Positions 54,989 through 64,000 of a stretch of 64,000 bases of DNA are shown here, piece by piece. The stretch is from Heyndrickxia ginsengihumi (lineage in GTDB: Bacteria; Bacillota; Bacilli; Bacillales; Bacillaceae_C). Location of the stretch: NCBI RefSeq assembly GCF_011008565.1, contig NZ_JAAIWK010000006.1, forward strand, positions 62,001 through 126,000. Direction: 5' to 3'. Position 1 is the stretch's first letter, and each line of letters starts with the position of its first letter. The notes under the pieces are model-generated. The model was given only the letters and a program-made list of their open reading frames with translations. It did no database searches and was not told the DNA's origin. The translations under genes were made by a program, and so were the position numbers.

Positions 54989-56762
54989 ATAATGGTCCAA
55001 GCTTTCTGCAAACTTGAAAATCAGCCTGTTCTAAATGAGCAGTTCCATACGCATTCCAAAGTGTTGGCCGAAATACTTTATCTTCCTCGACATTATGCAT
55101 ATTTACCGGAATTCTCAACAGGGCGGCAAGCGAGATTAACTCTTTTCCTATATGTCCGTAACTAATTGCTCCGTGATTTGCTCCCCAATTATTCATTACG
55201 CTATAGACATCTTTAAATGCACCCTTCCCGGTAATTCTTGGTGCAAACCATGTTGTTGGCCATGTCGGATCCGTTCTTTTATCTAAAATTTCACTCACAT
55301 TGTCAGGCAGCACTACTGTATAACCTTCAGCAATTTGAAGAACTGGCTGGTCCCCGTCTACTAGATTTAAGCGGCACATTGTCACTGGCATTTCTGACTC
55401 TGTCATAAAATGTGATGAGTATCCGCCGCCTCGAAAGTATTCTGTTGTCGCAGGATACCAAGATGTCTTTTCCATTTCTTGCTGACATTCCTCATCTGTT
55501 ATTTCCCAAAATGGTTTTACTACAGCTTCCCCGTCTTTCTTTTGCACACCTGCAAAGTCAAGTGTAGCTGCTCCGGAATTAATTAAATGAATAATCCCAT
55601 CAGCTGCTTTCCCTTCTAGTCTTTCTCCTGTAACGCGTTGAACACTTTCTGGACTCCAGAAAGCCCGAACATCTGCAAAGAGCTGCGAAGTATTCGTTAA
55701 TAAGTGACCAAAAAGCATTGAAACTGCATTCAATGAATCATTTTCAGTTGCCACAATGTAAGGCTCTCTTTTTCCATTCCAATCAAAAGATGTATTCAAA
55801 ATGGACTCCATAAAATCTCCATTTGTCATAAAATCTGTCCATTGTCTTTGACCTTGAAAACCAGATATTAATGCGTTATGGCCCCCTGCTTCCTCTAAAA
55901 ATCCTTTATCAGCAAGTGCTTCATTTCCAACCATAAGATCCCTGACAATCATTGTTAAGAGAATACTTCTCTCCCAATCTCCTTCTTTCTCATCTGCATT
56001 TCTTTGATTTTCTCTTTTATTTAAATCCAATCCTTGTTTACAATTTTTCTTGACCCATAATTTTGCTTTTTCAAATTCTGCTTCATCATATATTTTTTGT
56101 TCCATTCTCCGAATTACTTCTGACATATCCACAGCCTCACGGCGCATACCTAAATATTTTTGAAAAAATGAGCTTTGAACATCTGAGCCGGCGATGCCCA
56201 TACAAATACTTCCGATAGAAAGATAACTTTTATTTTGCATCATACTAACCGCTAATCCTGCCTTTGCAAATTGAAGAAGCTTTTCTTCAACATCTGCAGG
56301 AATTGAGTCATCATTCAAATCTTGAATTTGATCTCCATATATTCCGAATGCCGGGATTCCTAATTGATTATGTGCCGCTAACGCTGCAGCCAAATATACT
56401 GCACCGGGTCTTTCAGTCCCATTAAATCCCCAAATCGCTTTAGGTCTTAAAGGATGATAATCAATTGTTTCCGAGCCGTAACACCAGCATGGCGTAACAC
56501 TAATTGTCAATCCTACGTTTTCTTTTCTAAATTTTCCTTCGCATAAAGCGCTTTCATTAACTCGCCCAATAGTCGCATCTGCAATGACACATTGAACAGG
56601 TTCACCATTTGGATATTTCAACTTACTTTCGATCAATTTGGCTACACTTAAAGCCATATTCATTGTTTTTTCCTCTAATGACTCACGGATTCCTTTTCTT
56701 CTTCCATCAATAATTGGTCTTATTCCTACCTTTGGCATTTCTCCAATTAATTTTTCAATCAT
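54975..56762 (-). CDS. fucI: L-fucose isomerase
   Basis: This 595-aa ketol-isomerase has the full length of FucI (about 590 aa). It opens with [20 protein letters not shown] after a short N-terminal addition. [20 protein letters not shown], split as [13 protein letters not shown] and [19 protein letters not shown], is characteristic. The C-terminal region [16 protein letters not shown] carries the metal-binding His. Mn2+-dependent, converting L-fucose to L-fuculose and D-arabinose to D-ribulose. TAGGAGGTATAGAGG precedes the ATG. First gene of the operon, 20 nt downstream of a perfect palindromic operator. Confidence 0.93.
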   Translation of the reverse strand: MIEKLIGEMPKVGIRPIIDGRRKGIRESLEEKTMNMALSVAKLIESKLKYPNGEPVQCVIADATIGRVNESALCEGKFRKENVGLTISVTPCWCYGSETIDYHPLRPKAIWGFNGTERPGAVYLAAALAAHNQLGIPAFGIYGDQIQDLNDDSIPADVEEKLLQFAKAGLAVSMMQNKSYLSIGSICMGIAGSDVQSSFFQKYLGMRREAVDMSEVIRRMEQKIYDEAEFEKAKLWVKKNCKQGLDLNKRENQRNADEKEGDWERSILLTMIVRDLMVGNEALADKGFLEEAGGHNALISGFQGQRQWTDFMTNGDFMESILNTSFDWNGKREPYIVATENDSLNAVSMLFGHLLTNTSQLFADVRAFWSPESVQRVTGERLEGKAADGIIHLINSGAATLDFAGVQKKDGEAVVKPFWEITDEECQQEMEKTSWYPATTEYFRGGGYSSHFMTESEMPVTMCRLNLVDGDQPVLQIAEGYTVVLPDNVSEILDKRTDPTWPTTWFAPRITGKGAFKDVYSVMNNWGANHGAISYGHIGKELISLAALLRIPVNMHNVEEDKVFRPTLWNAYGTAHLEQADFQVCRKLGPLYGRN

Positions 56763-56783
56763 CCTCTATACCTCCTAAGATAA

Positions 56784-56799
56784 AATGAAACGTTTCATT
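56784..56799. promoter_or_regulatory. LacI-type operator upstream of fucI
   Basis: AATGAAACGTTTCATT is a perfect 16-bp palindrome with central CG, identical to the one at 57899-57914. Confidence 0.8.
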
Positions 56800-56856
56800 T
56801 TTTTAGCAACCTATTAATCTCACATTATGATTAATAGGTATCTTCTATTCCAATCA

Positions 56857-57879
56857 TTAAAGAAATGATGATATGTTTTTTACAGAATTCCCCATTATTA
56901 ATTTTGCCTGTAAAGTAATATTGCAAGGAAAACTCAATTCTTCCTTTTTATCAATTCGCTTTACAATCAGCTCAGCTGCTTTCTTCGCTAATGTTTTCAT
57001 TGGCTGGGTTACAATTGTTAACGTTGGCTGAATAATTTCCGCAATTGATAAGTTATCAAAACCTACAACTGAAATATCTTTCGCAATTTGTAGCTTTTTT
57101 TGATTAAGCGCCTTGATAACACCTAATGTCATATCATAATTTGTTGCAAATATAGCTGTTGGCGGCTCTTCTAATTCTAGTAGCTTCATTGCTTGCTTAT
57201 ACCCGCTTTGCGAATAGTAGTCACCATAGACGATATAATCTTGATAAACTGGAATGCCATAGGAATTAAATGCTTCGATATATCCCTGAAGCCTCTCTGA
57301 AGCAGTAGAAATCTTTCTTGGACCACAAACGACTGCGATCTTTTGGTGACCGTTTTCAATTAAATATTCGGTGACCTTCTTTGAAATACTACAATTGTCT
57401 ACTGCAACTGTATCACATTCAATCTTATCTAACTTACGATCCACAGATACAACGTAAGTTCCCTTTTGAATAACTTCTTTTATTAATTTTTGAGTCTCAA
57501 TGGAGCATGTTGATACAATAACAATTGCGTCTACTTGCTTACTAACTAAAAAATTAATTTGTTCTCGTTCCTTTTTTTCTTTTTCTTGGTAATTACAAAT
57601 CATCACACTATATCCATAAACAGAAATATATTTCTCTACGTATGAAACAAGGCTAGTGCAGAAATAATTCTCCATTGAAGGAATAATAATTCCGATCGTG
57701 TTAGAGCGATTTGTTTTTAAACTCCGTGCGAACTGATTTACTTGAAAACCTAATTCTTTGATCGCTTCATCAATTAATTGTTTATTTTTTGGTTTAACTG
57801 TTCCCCCATTAATATATTTTGAAATAGTTCCTAGAGATAGATTCGTATATTTAGCTAAATCTTTCATTGTTGCTGTCAA
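56857..57879 (-). CDS. LacI-family regulator of the fuc operon
   Basis: This 340-aa regulator has an N-terminal HTH, MKDLAKYTNLSLGTISKYIN, a hinge FQVNQFARSLKTNRSNTIG, split as FQVNQFARSL and KTNRSNTIG, and a sugar-sensing domain ending ISVVGFDNLSIAEIIQP. The start is taken as the TTG at 57879, 8 nt from AAGGGG; an ATG at 57867 is too far from it. The identical palindromes in front of fucI and of this gene make it the likely autoregulated repressor of the pathway. Fucose or fuculose-1-phosphate as inducer is a guess. Confidence 0.85.
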   Translation of the reverse strand: MTATMKDLAKYTNLSLGTISKYINGGTVKPKNKQLIDEAIKELGFQVNQFARSLKTNRSNTIGIIIPSMENYFCTSLVSYVEKYISVYGYSVMICNYQEKEKKEREQINFLVSKQVDAIVIVSTCSIETQKLIKEVIQKGTYVVSVDRKLDKIECDTVAVDNCSISKKVTEYLIENGHQKIAVVCGPRKISTASERLQGYIEAFNSYGIPVYQDYIVYGDYYSQSGYKQAMKLLELEEPPTAIFATNYDMTLGVIKALNQKKLQIAKDISVVGFDNLSIAEIIQPTLTIVTQPMKTLAKKAAELIVKRIDKKEELSFPCNITLQAKLIMGNSVKNISSFL

Positions 57880-57898
57880 GTTAAATTCCCCTTCTAAA

Positions 57899-57914
57899 AA
57901 TGAAACGTTTCATT
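57899..57914. promoter_or_regulatory. LacI-type operator upstream of the fuc regulator gene
   Basis: AATGAAACGTTTCATT, exact copy of the site at 56784-56799. It lies 20 bp before the TTG start, implying autoregulation. Confidence 0.8.
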
Positions 57915-58012
57915 AATTGAAATTTAACACACCATCATTTTAGTGTCAATCATTTTTTTATTTTTCAAAAATGTATAAACAATTCGTTTTTTATCATTTC
58001 TAATACTAATAC

Positions 58013-58049
58013 AAAAGTAGCCTTCACTAAATAAGTGATGGCCACTTTT
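58013..58049 (-). terminator. terminator of the 58116-59601 gene pair
   Basis: A 16-bp stem with two mismatches (58013-58028 with 58034-58049) with T-run on the minus strand. Confidence 0.65.
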
Positions 58050-58115
58050 CCATGTATATTCATTAAATTTTTAAAGTTACGTGAAGGATAGAAAATAACT
58101 TATAAATAAGTACCT

Positions 58116-58589
58116 TTATACTTTTGTTTTATTTTTATGATCTAAGCTTTGTTCAAACCATTTATGAAATATATAAACAATGATGAAATAAAAACAATAG
58201 CCTATAAATGTATCATGATGATTCCAGTTCCTCGTATGCTCAAACATTCCAAATACTTCTGCCTTTTTCTCCATGATTGACATCAGCACGCTCATTAATA
58301 AAATAAAGAGAAAACGCCCTAATATTCGAAACTGACCTATTAAAAGTAAAAAAATGAATGTCATAGTGGGAAGTCCTGCCAGTGTGAACGCAATGTTAAT
58401 TGAAAAAACAGATGAAAAAGGGCGAATTGGAAAAGAATAGACGTTTCTCCCTACAAATATGAGATCTAAATACGTTCCAATTAATGTAGCGAACAACATA
58501 GCTGGTATATATCGTTTGATTTCAAAGCGAAATTGCTTTTTTGGCAAGGGCTGCAAGTTCGAGTCTTTCAAGTGTTTTACAGTATTCAT
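58116..58589 (-). CDS. small integral membrane protein of unknown function (CBO0543-like)
   Basis: This 157-aa protein starts at the ATG at 58589 after TGGGGAGATATTCA, inside the end of the upstream gene (68-nt overlap in another frame). Four or so membrane helices follow a basic N-terminus (KKQFRFEIKRYIPAMLF). The GTYLDLIFVGRNVYSFPIRPF segment, split as GTYLDLIFVG and RNVYSFPIRPF, resembles the CBO0543 family of Bacillus/Clostridium membrane proteins. No function known. Co-transcription with the DUF2515 gene is likely. Confidence 0.6.
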   Translation of the reverse strand: MNTVKHLKDSNLQPLPKKQFRFEIKRYIPAMLFATLIGTYLDLIFVGRNVYSFPIRPFSSVFSINIAFTLAGLPTMTFIFLLLIGQFRILGRFLFILLMSVLMSIMEKKAEVFGMFEHTRNWNHHDTFIGYCFYFIIVYIFHKWFEQSLDHKNKTKV

Positions 58590-59601
58590 TGAATATCTCC
58601 CCATTGATTTCTTCTTCCAATTCAGCAAAGTAATGAAAGACATGAAAATCTTTAAACCAATCGCCCTTCTCAGCATCAGGCTGTTTTACGTTTTTCCACA
58701 CATGTTCAAGTGCCGGGCTATAAATTCTTGTTGCTCCCGGTTTAAGCATGCACGATTTCAAGCGAAGCTGATAACTTTTTCCAGGCAAGCCTTCATGAAT
58801 ATTATTAAATACATTTGGCCAATAATCTTTTCTTGACCCGGTGTGCGGCTGGACATCCGCCCACCTTTCAATAAGCCTTAACGTATCACTATTTTGAAAA
58901 AGAATTTTATATAGTCGTTTTCCTAATAATATCCTCTCATTCAATGAGCCAAACCGATGAAGTGTCTGCCCAATTACATGCATCATACCATCGCTCCAAT
59001 AAGGAAAAAGAATTTGATTAAAGGATAACAAGTCCTGCAACTTAAACTCTAATGTTTTTAGTACTTCCTTTTTATACAGGGGATGCTGAATCACCCTCTG
59101 CTCTAGATAATGTTGTTCGTTAATAATTAACGCAATGGCAAGAATATATTCGTTTTGATGTTCCCAAAATTCATTCCACACTGCTTCCATAAAAATCGAA
59201 ATATTAAAATAAGGGAAAAGATGAAAAAGCGGCTGATTGATTTTTAAACTTTCTTGATAAAGAAGAAATTGTGGATAGACATCTTGAAAAATAAGCCAAT
59301 TTCCCCTTTCTAAAAACGTAAAAAAAGACTGCTTTTCTTTTTCTGACAACAATCTTGATAATAATTCTCCTTTTAAATCTGTCATATTCCAGCCGCCATT
59401 TCGTGAAACCATATGTCCTAAAAAAGCCCAATGAATATTGGGGTAAAGTTGATAAACATCAAGATAGGCCTTTGTTCTAGTTACATTATTAATATTCATT
59501 TCCATCGTCTGGTCGCGAATCTTTTCTATAAGCCATTCTTCTTGCTTGGTCGGTAACTTGACTTCGTACATTCTCTGACGTTTTTTTATTGCTTCTTTCA
59601 T
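58522..59601 (-). CDS. DUF2515 family protein (YppC-like)
   Basis: This 359-aa soluble protein of unknown function resembles B. subtilis YppC. Recognisable blocks are NVTRTKAYLDVYQLYPNIHW, split as NVTRTKAYLD and VYQLYPNIHW, AFLGHMVSRNGGWNMTDLKG, and FQDVYPQFLLYQES. It contains no known catalytic motif. The start site is weak (GAAAG). It is divergent from the triterpene cyclase gene with about 130 bp between, so shared sporulation-linked control is possible but not shown. Confidence 0.72.
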   Translation of the reverse strand: MKEAIKKRQRMYEVKLPTKQEEWLIEKIRDQTMEMNINNVTRTKAYLDVYQLYPNIHWAFLGHMVSRNGGWNMTDLKGELLSRLLSEKEKQSFFTFLERGNWLIFQDVYPQFLLYQESLKINQPLFHLFPYFNISIFMEAVWNEFWEHQNEYILAIALIINEQHYLEQRVIQHPLYKKEVLKTLEFKLQDLLSFNQILFPYWSDGMMHVIGQTLHRFGSLNERILLGKRLYKILFQNSDTLRLIERWADVQPHTGSRKDYWPNVFNNIHEGLPGKSYQLRLKSCMLKPGATRIYSPALEHVWKNVKQPDAEKGDWFKDFHVFHYFAELEEEINGEIFNEYCKTLERLELAALAKKAISL

Positions 59602-59733
59602 TCTTTCAATTGGAGTTTCTGCGCGGTGCCTAATAAAAAAGATTGTTCATCCCCTCCCCCATGAATTCTCACCTCATCACCTGAATATGTATAACTGATG
59701 AAAGTCTTTTTATGAAAGGAATGACTATCGTTC

Positions 59734-61623
59734 ATGATGAACACTGATGAAGGCATTAAATGGATTATAAACAAGCTTAGAACCGACCAAACTCCTAAAG
59801 GTTCATGGAGCTATCCTTTTGAGACAGGAATCACGACCGATGCGTATATGATCATTTTATTACGGACATTAGGGATAAATGATGAAGAATTAATTCAAGG
59901 ACTAGTTAAAAGAATTATAAGTAAACAACAACAAAACGGGGCATGGAAGTTGTTTTACGATGAAGATGATGGTAATTTAACACCAACTCTCGAAGCCTAT
60001 TATGCTCTCCTTTATTCAGGCTATTACAAAAAAAATGATAGTAGATTGGTAGCTGCAAAAAAATTTATTTTATCCAATGGCGGAGTAGAGAATACTAATA
60101 TTTTCACCAAAATGCTGCTTGCCATAACAGGACAATATGAATGGCCATCTTTTTCTCCATTTCCAGTTGAACTCATTCTTCTTCCTCCGTCTTTTCCAAT
60201 CAATTTTTATCAAATTTCTGTTTTTGGTCGGTCAAATATTGCTCCGATCATGATTTTGGCGGCAAAGAAATATAGCAAAAAAACAAAAAATAGCCCTGAT
60301 CTTAGTGACCTATTATCACAAAGAGAATCGCACACATCTTGGGAAAGATCTCCGGAATGGATTTCCTTCCTTTCCTTTATTGAAAAAGAGATTAAAAAGT
60401 TAAGTGAAATTCCTGAACAATTGCATGTAAAAGCGATTGAACGGGCAAAAACATATATGCTTGAGAGAATAGAGCCAGACGGCACTTTATACAGCTATTT
60501 TAGCTCAACCTTTTTAATGATTTTCGCCCTACTCGCACTCGGATATTCAAAACACGATCCCCACATTACAAGAGCTGTGGAAGGTTTAAAATCGATGAAA
60601 ACTGACATCGATGGTTTACCACATATGCAATATACAACTGCAGATGTTTGGAACACATCTTTAATCAGTTATGCATTACAAAATGCTGGTGTATCCTCAG
60701 ATAGTCCAGTAATTAAGCAGGCAAACCATTATTTGCGAACGCGACAGCATTATAAATTCGGTGATTGGGTTATTCATAATCCGGATAGTTTACCCGGCGG
60801 TTGGGGCTTTTCCGACATCGATACGATTAATCCTGACGTTGATGACACTACTGCTTCATTAAGAGCGATTGCCCGAAATGTCTCTTCTGATTCTCATGAT
60901 CATGAAGCATGGAATCGCGGTCTTCACTGGGTCATATCTATGCAAAACCATGACGGCGGCTGGCCAGCTTTTGAAAAAAATGTAAATGATAAATGGATTA
61001 AGCTCGTTCCTATTGAAAAAGGGGAATTTTTACTTGGAGACCCCTCAAGTGCAGATTTAACGGGAAGAACTTTAGAGTTTTTTGGAAACTACACAAATTT
61101 ATCAAGCAGTCACTCTATCATTCAAAAAGGAAGCAAATGGGTATTAAAGCACCAAGAAAATGACGGCTCATGGTACGGAAGATGGGGGATTTGTTATTTA
61201 TATGGAACGTGGGCTTCTATTACAGGCCTTATTGCGGCCGGACTGCCCGCCAGTCATTCATCAATCGAGCAATCAATAACATGGATAAAATCCATCCAAA
61301 ATCATGACGGCGGCTGGGGAGAATCATGCCGAAGCGATATTCAGAAAACATATATTCCGCTTGGAACGAGTACAGTCACTCACACCGCTTGGGCGCTTGA
61401 CGCATTAATTGCTGCTGCAGATAAACCGACAGAAGAGATTCAGAAAGGTATGACTTATTTACTTACAAATCTTAATAAAAAAGATTGGACGACAGATTAT
61501 CCGAAAGGGCAAGGAATGGCTGGCGGCTTTTATATTCACTATCACAGCTATCAATACGTCTTCCCATTACTGACATTAGCAAACTATCAAAGAAAATTCA
61601 TCAATATTGCTAAAAAACAATAG
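59734..61623 (+). CDS. sqhC: squalene-hopene-type triterpene cyclase / sporulenol synthase
   Basis: This 629-aa class II terpene cyclase has the length of Bacillus SqhC (about 630 aa). The proton-donor DXDD motif is Asp368-Val-Asp370-Asp371 in PDVDDTTASL. QW repeats occur as QQNGAWKLF, QNHDGGWPAF, QENDGSWYGRWG and QNHDGGWGE. In bacilli this enzyme cyclises tetraprenyl-beta-curcumene to sporulenol in spores and can act on squalene. Membrane-associated. GAAAGGAATGA precedes two adjacent ATGs. Followed by a strong terminator. Confidence 0.88.
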   Translation: MMNTDEGIKWIINKLRTDQTPKGSWSYPFETGITTDAYMIILLRTLGINDEELIQGLVKRIISKQQQNGAWKLFYDEDDGNLTPTLEAYYALLYSGYYKKNDSRLVAAKKFILSNGGVENTNIFTKMLLAITGQYEWPSFSPFPVELILLPPSFPINFYQISVFGRSNIAPIMILAAKKYSKKTKNSPDLSDLLSQRESHTSWERSPEWISFLSFIEKEIKKLSEIPEQLHVKAIERAKTYMLERIEPDGTLYSYFSSTFLMIFALLALGYSKHDPHITRAVEGLKSMKTDIDGLPHMQYTTADVWNTSLISYALQNAGVSSDSPVIKQANHYLRTRQHYKFGDWVIHNPDSLPGGWGFSDIDTINPDVDDTTASLRAIARNVSSDSHDHEAWNRGLHWVISMQNHDGGWPAFEKNVNDKWIKLVPIEKGEFLLGDPSSADLTGRTLEFFGNYTNLSSSHSIIQKGSKWVLKHQENDGSWYGRWGICYLYGTWASITGLIAAGLPASHSSIEQSITWIKSIQNHDGGWGESCRSDIQKTYIPLGTSTVTHTAWALDALIAAADKPTEEIQKGMTYLLTNLNKKDWTTDYPKGQGMAGGFYIHYHSYQYVFPLLTLANYQRKFINIAKKQ

Positions 61624-61627
61624 TAAG

Positions 61628-61664
61628 AAGAGTCCCCACTTATTGTTCGTGAGGACTCTTTTTT
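61628..61664 (+). terminator. terminator of sqhC
   Basis: 12-bp stem with one wobble/mismatch (61628-61639 with 61649-61660) followed by a T-run. Confidence 0.8.
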
Positions 61665-61721
61665 ACTGTTCATGATCTTGCCATCATTTCAAATCTCAGC
61701 TCAAAAACATATAAATAGAAT

Positions 61722-62381
61722 TTATCTAATAAGCATTCCTCGTGCTTCTTGAACCGCATGAACATATTGTTTAGCACTTTCAGTAATTTTCTTAAAGTTC
61801 CCTTCCTCAATCAGCTTCAAATTGACTAAATTGCCACCGACACCTACTGCAGCAACACCGGCTTCTATATAGGATGAAACATTTTCCAGATTGACTCCAC
61901 CAGTAGGTATGACTGGAATATGTGATAACGGGCCTTTCACATCTTTAATATACTTTACACCTAATCCTGAAGCAGGGAAGATCTTCACCATATCAGCCCC
62001 CCACTCCATAGCAGTAATCATTTCGCTGGGGGTCATTACCCCTGGAACAGCAACTTTCCCATAACGCAATGCAGTTTTAATAGCATCTTGATGCAGGCTC
62101 GGGCTGAAGATAAACTCAGCTCCGTGATGAATAGCCATCGTTGCTGATGCACTGTCAATAACTGTACCTGCACCAACGATAGCACGGGACTTTAACTGGG
62201 CTGAAAGTGTTCGAATGGAAGAAAGCGCATCAGGGTGGTCCAAAGTCACTTCAAGTGCTGTTACACCACCTTCAATAAGACTTTCTGCTAATGGGATCAT
62301 TTTATCTCCAGGAACACGGCGAATAACTGCAATAACACCACCATCTAGTAATCTTTGCAACAATTTAACTTTCGGAATCAT
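61722..62381 (-). CDS. kdgA: 2-keto-3-deoxy-6-phosphogluconate (KDPG) aldolase
   Basis: This 219-aa class I aldolase splits KDPG to pyruvate and glyceraldehyde-3-phosphate. Schiff-base Lys in DMVKIFPAS, the acid/base Glu in TALEVTLD, and PTGGVNLENV at the phosphate site are all present. The start is taken at the ATG at 62381, 9 nt from GGAAGGGT; an ATG two codons earlier is too close. It lies 16 nt downstream of the KDG kinase. Length is typical (about 210-220 aa). Confidence 0.9.
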   Translation of the reverse strand: MIPKVKLLQRLLDGGVIAVIRRVPGDKMIPLAESLIEGGVTALEVTLDHPDALSSIRTLSAQLKSRAIVGAGTVIDSASATMAIHHGAEFIFSPSLHQDAIKTALRYGKVAVPGVMTPSEMITAMEWGADMVKIFPASGLGVKYIKDVKGPLSHIPVIPTGGVNLENVSSYIEAGVAAVGVGGNLVNLKLIEEGNFKKITESAKQYVHAVQEARGMLIR

Positions 62382-62397
62382 AAGCATAACACCCTTC

Positions 62398-63357
62398 CTA
62401 TCGCAAAATTTCTTTTTCCGTATGATTAGGATCAACCTGTGACCAAAATGGATATCCTTCCACATCGCCAGCAACTGTTAAAGCATATGCACCTACACGA
62501 TTTGCCAATCTAATAGATTCGTAGTAAGAGTACCCCCGAAGCAATCCTGATAAAAATCCTGCCGCAAAACCATCACCTGCTCCAACAGTGTCGACAATTT
62601 GTTTAACTTCAAACCCGGGGACATACGCTTCTTCATCAGCTGTTGCATAGTATGCTCCTCGTTCCCCTAACTTAATAACAACAATCTTTGTACCATTCGC
62701 TAGAAATTGTTCTGCAATGGTTTCCGGAGACGTTTTTCCAGTCAACATTTCTCCCTCATCCAATCCTGGCATGACAATATCACAGTAGCTTGCAATATTA
62801 AGCAACGGTTCTCGTGCCTCATTTTGCTTCCATAGTTTTAAGCGAATGTTTGGATCAAAAAGGATCGTAAGCTGATGTTTTTTTGCAATTTCAATAGCCC
62901 GGTAAGCAGTCATTTTACAATTTTCGCTTAAAGCCGGAAGAATCCCCGTAATATGCAGGAATTTTGCCTGACTTATATACTCCTCGTTTAAGTCTGCCGG
63001 TGACATTTGGCTAGCCGCAGATCCTTTACGATAAAAATAAACTTTTGGGTCTTGCCCCAATTGCCGTTCTTTGAAAAATACAGCTGTTGGATAATCGTCA
63101 TCAAAAGAAACTTGTGACGTGTCTACCCCTTCCCCACGGATGTAATTTCGCACGAATATTCCAAATTCATCGTGACCAAGACGGCTAATCCAGCCAACTT
63201 GATGTCCTAGGCGTGCAAGAGCGATAGCAACATTCGATTCCGCTCCACCGATCGTCTTATCAAACTGGCCGGCATATCGCAGCGGTCCTACAGCAGAAGG
63301 AACAAACAGCGTCATCGTTTCACCAATCGTGACAACATCTAAATTTTCCTTTTTCAT
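62398..63357 (-). CDS. kdgK: 2-keto-3-deoxygluconate (KDG) kinase
   Basis: This 319-aa PfkB-family kinase makes KDPG from KDG with ATP. Motifs are GGAESNVAIALARLG, YFYRKGSAAS (substrate side), FDPNIRLKLW and the catalytic DTVGAGDGFAAGF. The ATG at 63357 follows CAGGTG and overlaps the SDR stop region closely. With kdgA downstream and a mannonate-type SDR upstream, it completes the lower hexuronate pathway. Confidence 0.9.
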   Translation of the reverse strand: MKKENLDVVTIGETMTLFVPSAVGPLRYAGQFDKTIGGAESNVAIALARLGHQVGWISRLGHDEFGIFVRNYIRGEGVDTSQVSFDDDYPTAVFFKERQLGQDPKVYFYRKGSAASQMSPADLNEEYISQAKFLHITGILPALSENCKMTAYRAIEIAKKHQLTILFDPNIRLKLWKQNEAREPLLNIASYCDIVMPGLDEGEMLTGKTSPETIAEQFLANGTKIVVIKLGERGAYYATADEEAYVPGFEVKQIVDTVGAGDGFAAGFLSGLLRGYSYYESIRLANRVGAYALTVAGDVEGYPFWSQVDPNHTEKEILR

Positions 63358-63358
63358 A

Positions 63359-64000
63359 TTAAACACCTGAATATGCCATGAATCCGCCGTCTACTGGAAC
63401 GGTAATGCCCGTCACAAAGCCGGACATACTTTCATCTGCAAGCCAGATTAATGTACCTAACAGATCTTCCGGAGAACCGAAGCGGCGCATCGGCGTATGG
63501 GATAGTATTTTATGAGACCTTTCTGTCAAGGAACCATCCTCATTCGTTAACAGCCTTCTATTTTGTTCAGTTTTAAAGAATCCAGGTGCAATCGCATTTA
63601 CTCGAATTCCTACATCTGCTAAATGGACTGCTAACCATTGTGTTAAGTTTTCTACCCCTGCTTTCGCTGCGCTATATGCAGGGACCTTCGTCATCGGACT
63701 CGGTGCACTCATAGAAGACATATTAATAACAACCGCACCTTTCTTATTCAGCATATTGCGTGTAAATATTTGCGTTGGAATTAACGTTCCTAATATATTT
63801 AAATTAAAAACAAAACCAAAGCCGTCGGCACTTAAATCGAAGAATGTTTTTATATCTTTACTATCTAAATCTTCTAGTTTCAATGTCTCATTCGTTGTTT
63901 GCCCGTCTGGATGATTTCCTCCTGCACCATTAATTAAAATGTCACAGGAGCCCCACTTCTCATGAACTATTTTTTCTGCCTGCTTCACACTTTCAATGTC
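63359..64000 (-). CDS. SDR-family oxidoreductase, UxuB-like fructuronate reductase (5' part outside window)
   Basis: The reading frame is open to the window edge (214 codons visible), so the N-terminal nucleotide-binding motif is missing. Visible are [13 protein letters not shown], catalytic Tyr/Lys in [12 protein letters not shown], and the C-terminus [20 protein letters not shown], the ending seen in Bacillus UxuB (D-mannonate oxidoreductase). It would reduce D-fructuronate to D-mannonate with NADH. Directly upstream of kdgK and kdgA. A gluconate-type SDR is the alternative. Confidence 0.77.
   Translation of the reverse strand, partial: DIESVKQAEKIVHEKWGSCDILINGAGGNHPDGQTTNETLKLEDLDSKDIKTFFDLSADGFGFVFNLNILGTLIPTQIFTRNMLNKKGAVVINMSSMSAPSPMTKVPAYSAAKAGVENLTQWLAVHLADVGIRVNAIAPGFFKTEQNRRLLTNEDGSLTERSHKILSHTPMRRFGSPEDLLGTLIWLADESMSGFVTGITVPVDGGFMAYSGV

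Noticed and set aside
56784-56799. CcpA cre site upstream of fucI
   Set aside because: The core TGAAACGTTTCA is two bases shorter than a cre site, and the identical copy sits at the local LacI gene.
1-64000. tRNA, rRNA, CRISPR array, prophage or toxin-antitoxin genes
   Set aside because: Searched by eye on both strands; no cloverleaf clusters, regularly spaced repeats or phage structural genes were seen.

Overview
The window is AT-rich, with strong AGGAGG-type ribosome binding sites, short-spaced operons, a sporulenol/squalene-hopene-type cyclase, a YkuK-family protein, DhaKLM, RocB and NhaK homologues, and small GC-rich interspersed repeats of the kind common in Bacillaceae. It looks like a chromosomal segment of a large-genome Bacillus-like Firmicute. 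The genus cannot be fixed from the sequence alone. There are no rRNA, tRNA, CRISPR or phage genes. The region is almost entirely catabolic and transport islands.

Layout. 1-2300: a PRD-type regulator (cut by the window edge) divergent from a sugar kinase / class II aldolase pair, with a strikingly symmetric control region between them. 2600-7150: secreted sedolisin-type protease, YidA-like sugar phosphatase, and a two-component system bracketed by two inverted copies of a small repeat. 7200-9200: dhaKLM dihydroxyacetone kinase. 9400-15330: an unassigned catabolic operon (HisD-family dehydrogenase, organic-anion MFS transporter, SDR, 3-hydroxyacyl-CoA-dehydrogenase-like enzyme, LacI regulator) with two matching operators.

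15490-36190 is the core of the window, a roughly 20 kb osmolyte-utilisation island. It holds ectoine hydrolase (doeA/eutD), eutB, eutC, an M20D amidohydrolase (DoeB-type role), an aldehyde dehydrogenase (DoeC-type role), a homoserine dehydrogenase and a cystathionine-gamma-lyase-family enzyme in one operon. It also has a ProP-like transporter, two paralogous PucR regulators, an Ehu-type ABC importer whose binding-protein gene carries a one-base frameshift, and an embedded sarcosine oxidase / creatinase-like pair. No DoeD transaminase and no MocR-type EnuR regulator are present. The downstream chemistry and the control therefore look different from the proteobacterial ectoine pathway.

36200-46900: NhaK antiporter, PhzF, RocB, polysaccharide deacetylase, a decayed LysM/NlpC-P60 endopeptidase, an amino-acid permease, an IS1182-type remnant and ykuK. 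46900-57900: an L-fucose (probably also D-arabinose) operon with an RbsABC-like importer, FucU, a RhaB-like kinase, FucA, an AraB-like kinase, FucI and a LacI regulator. Two identical 16-bp palindromes lie upstream of fucI and of the regulator. 58100-61660: two membrane/unknown-function genes and the triterpene cyclase. 61700-64000: KDPG aldolase, KDG kinase and a UxuB-like SDR (cut by the edge), the lower hexuronate pathway.
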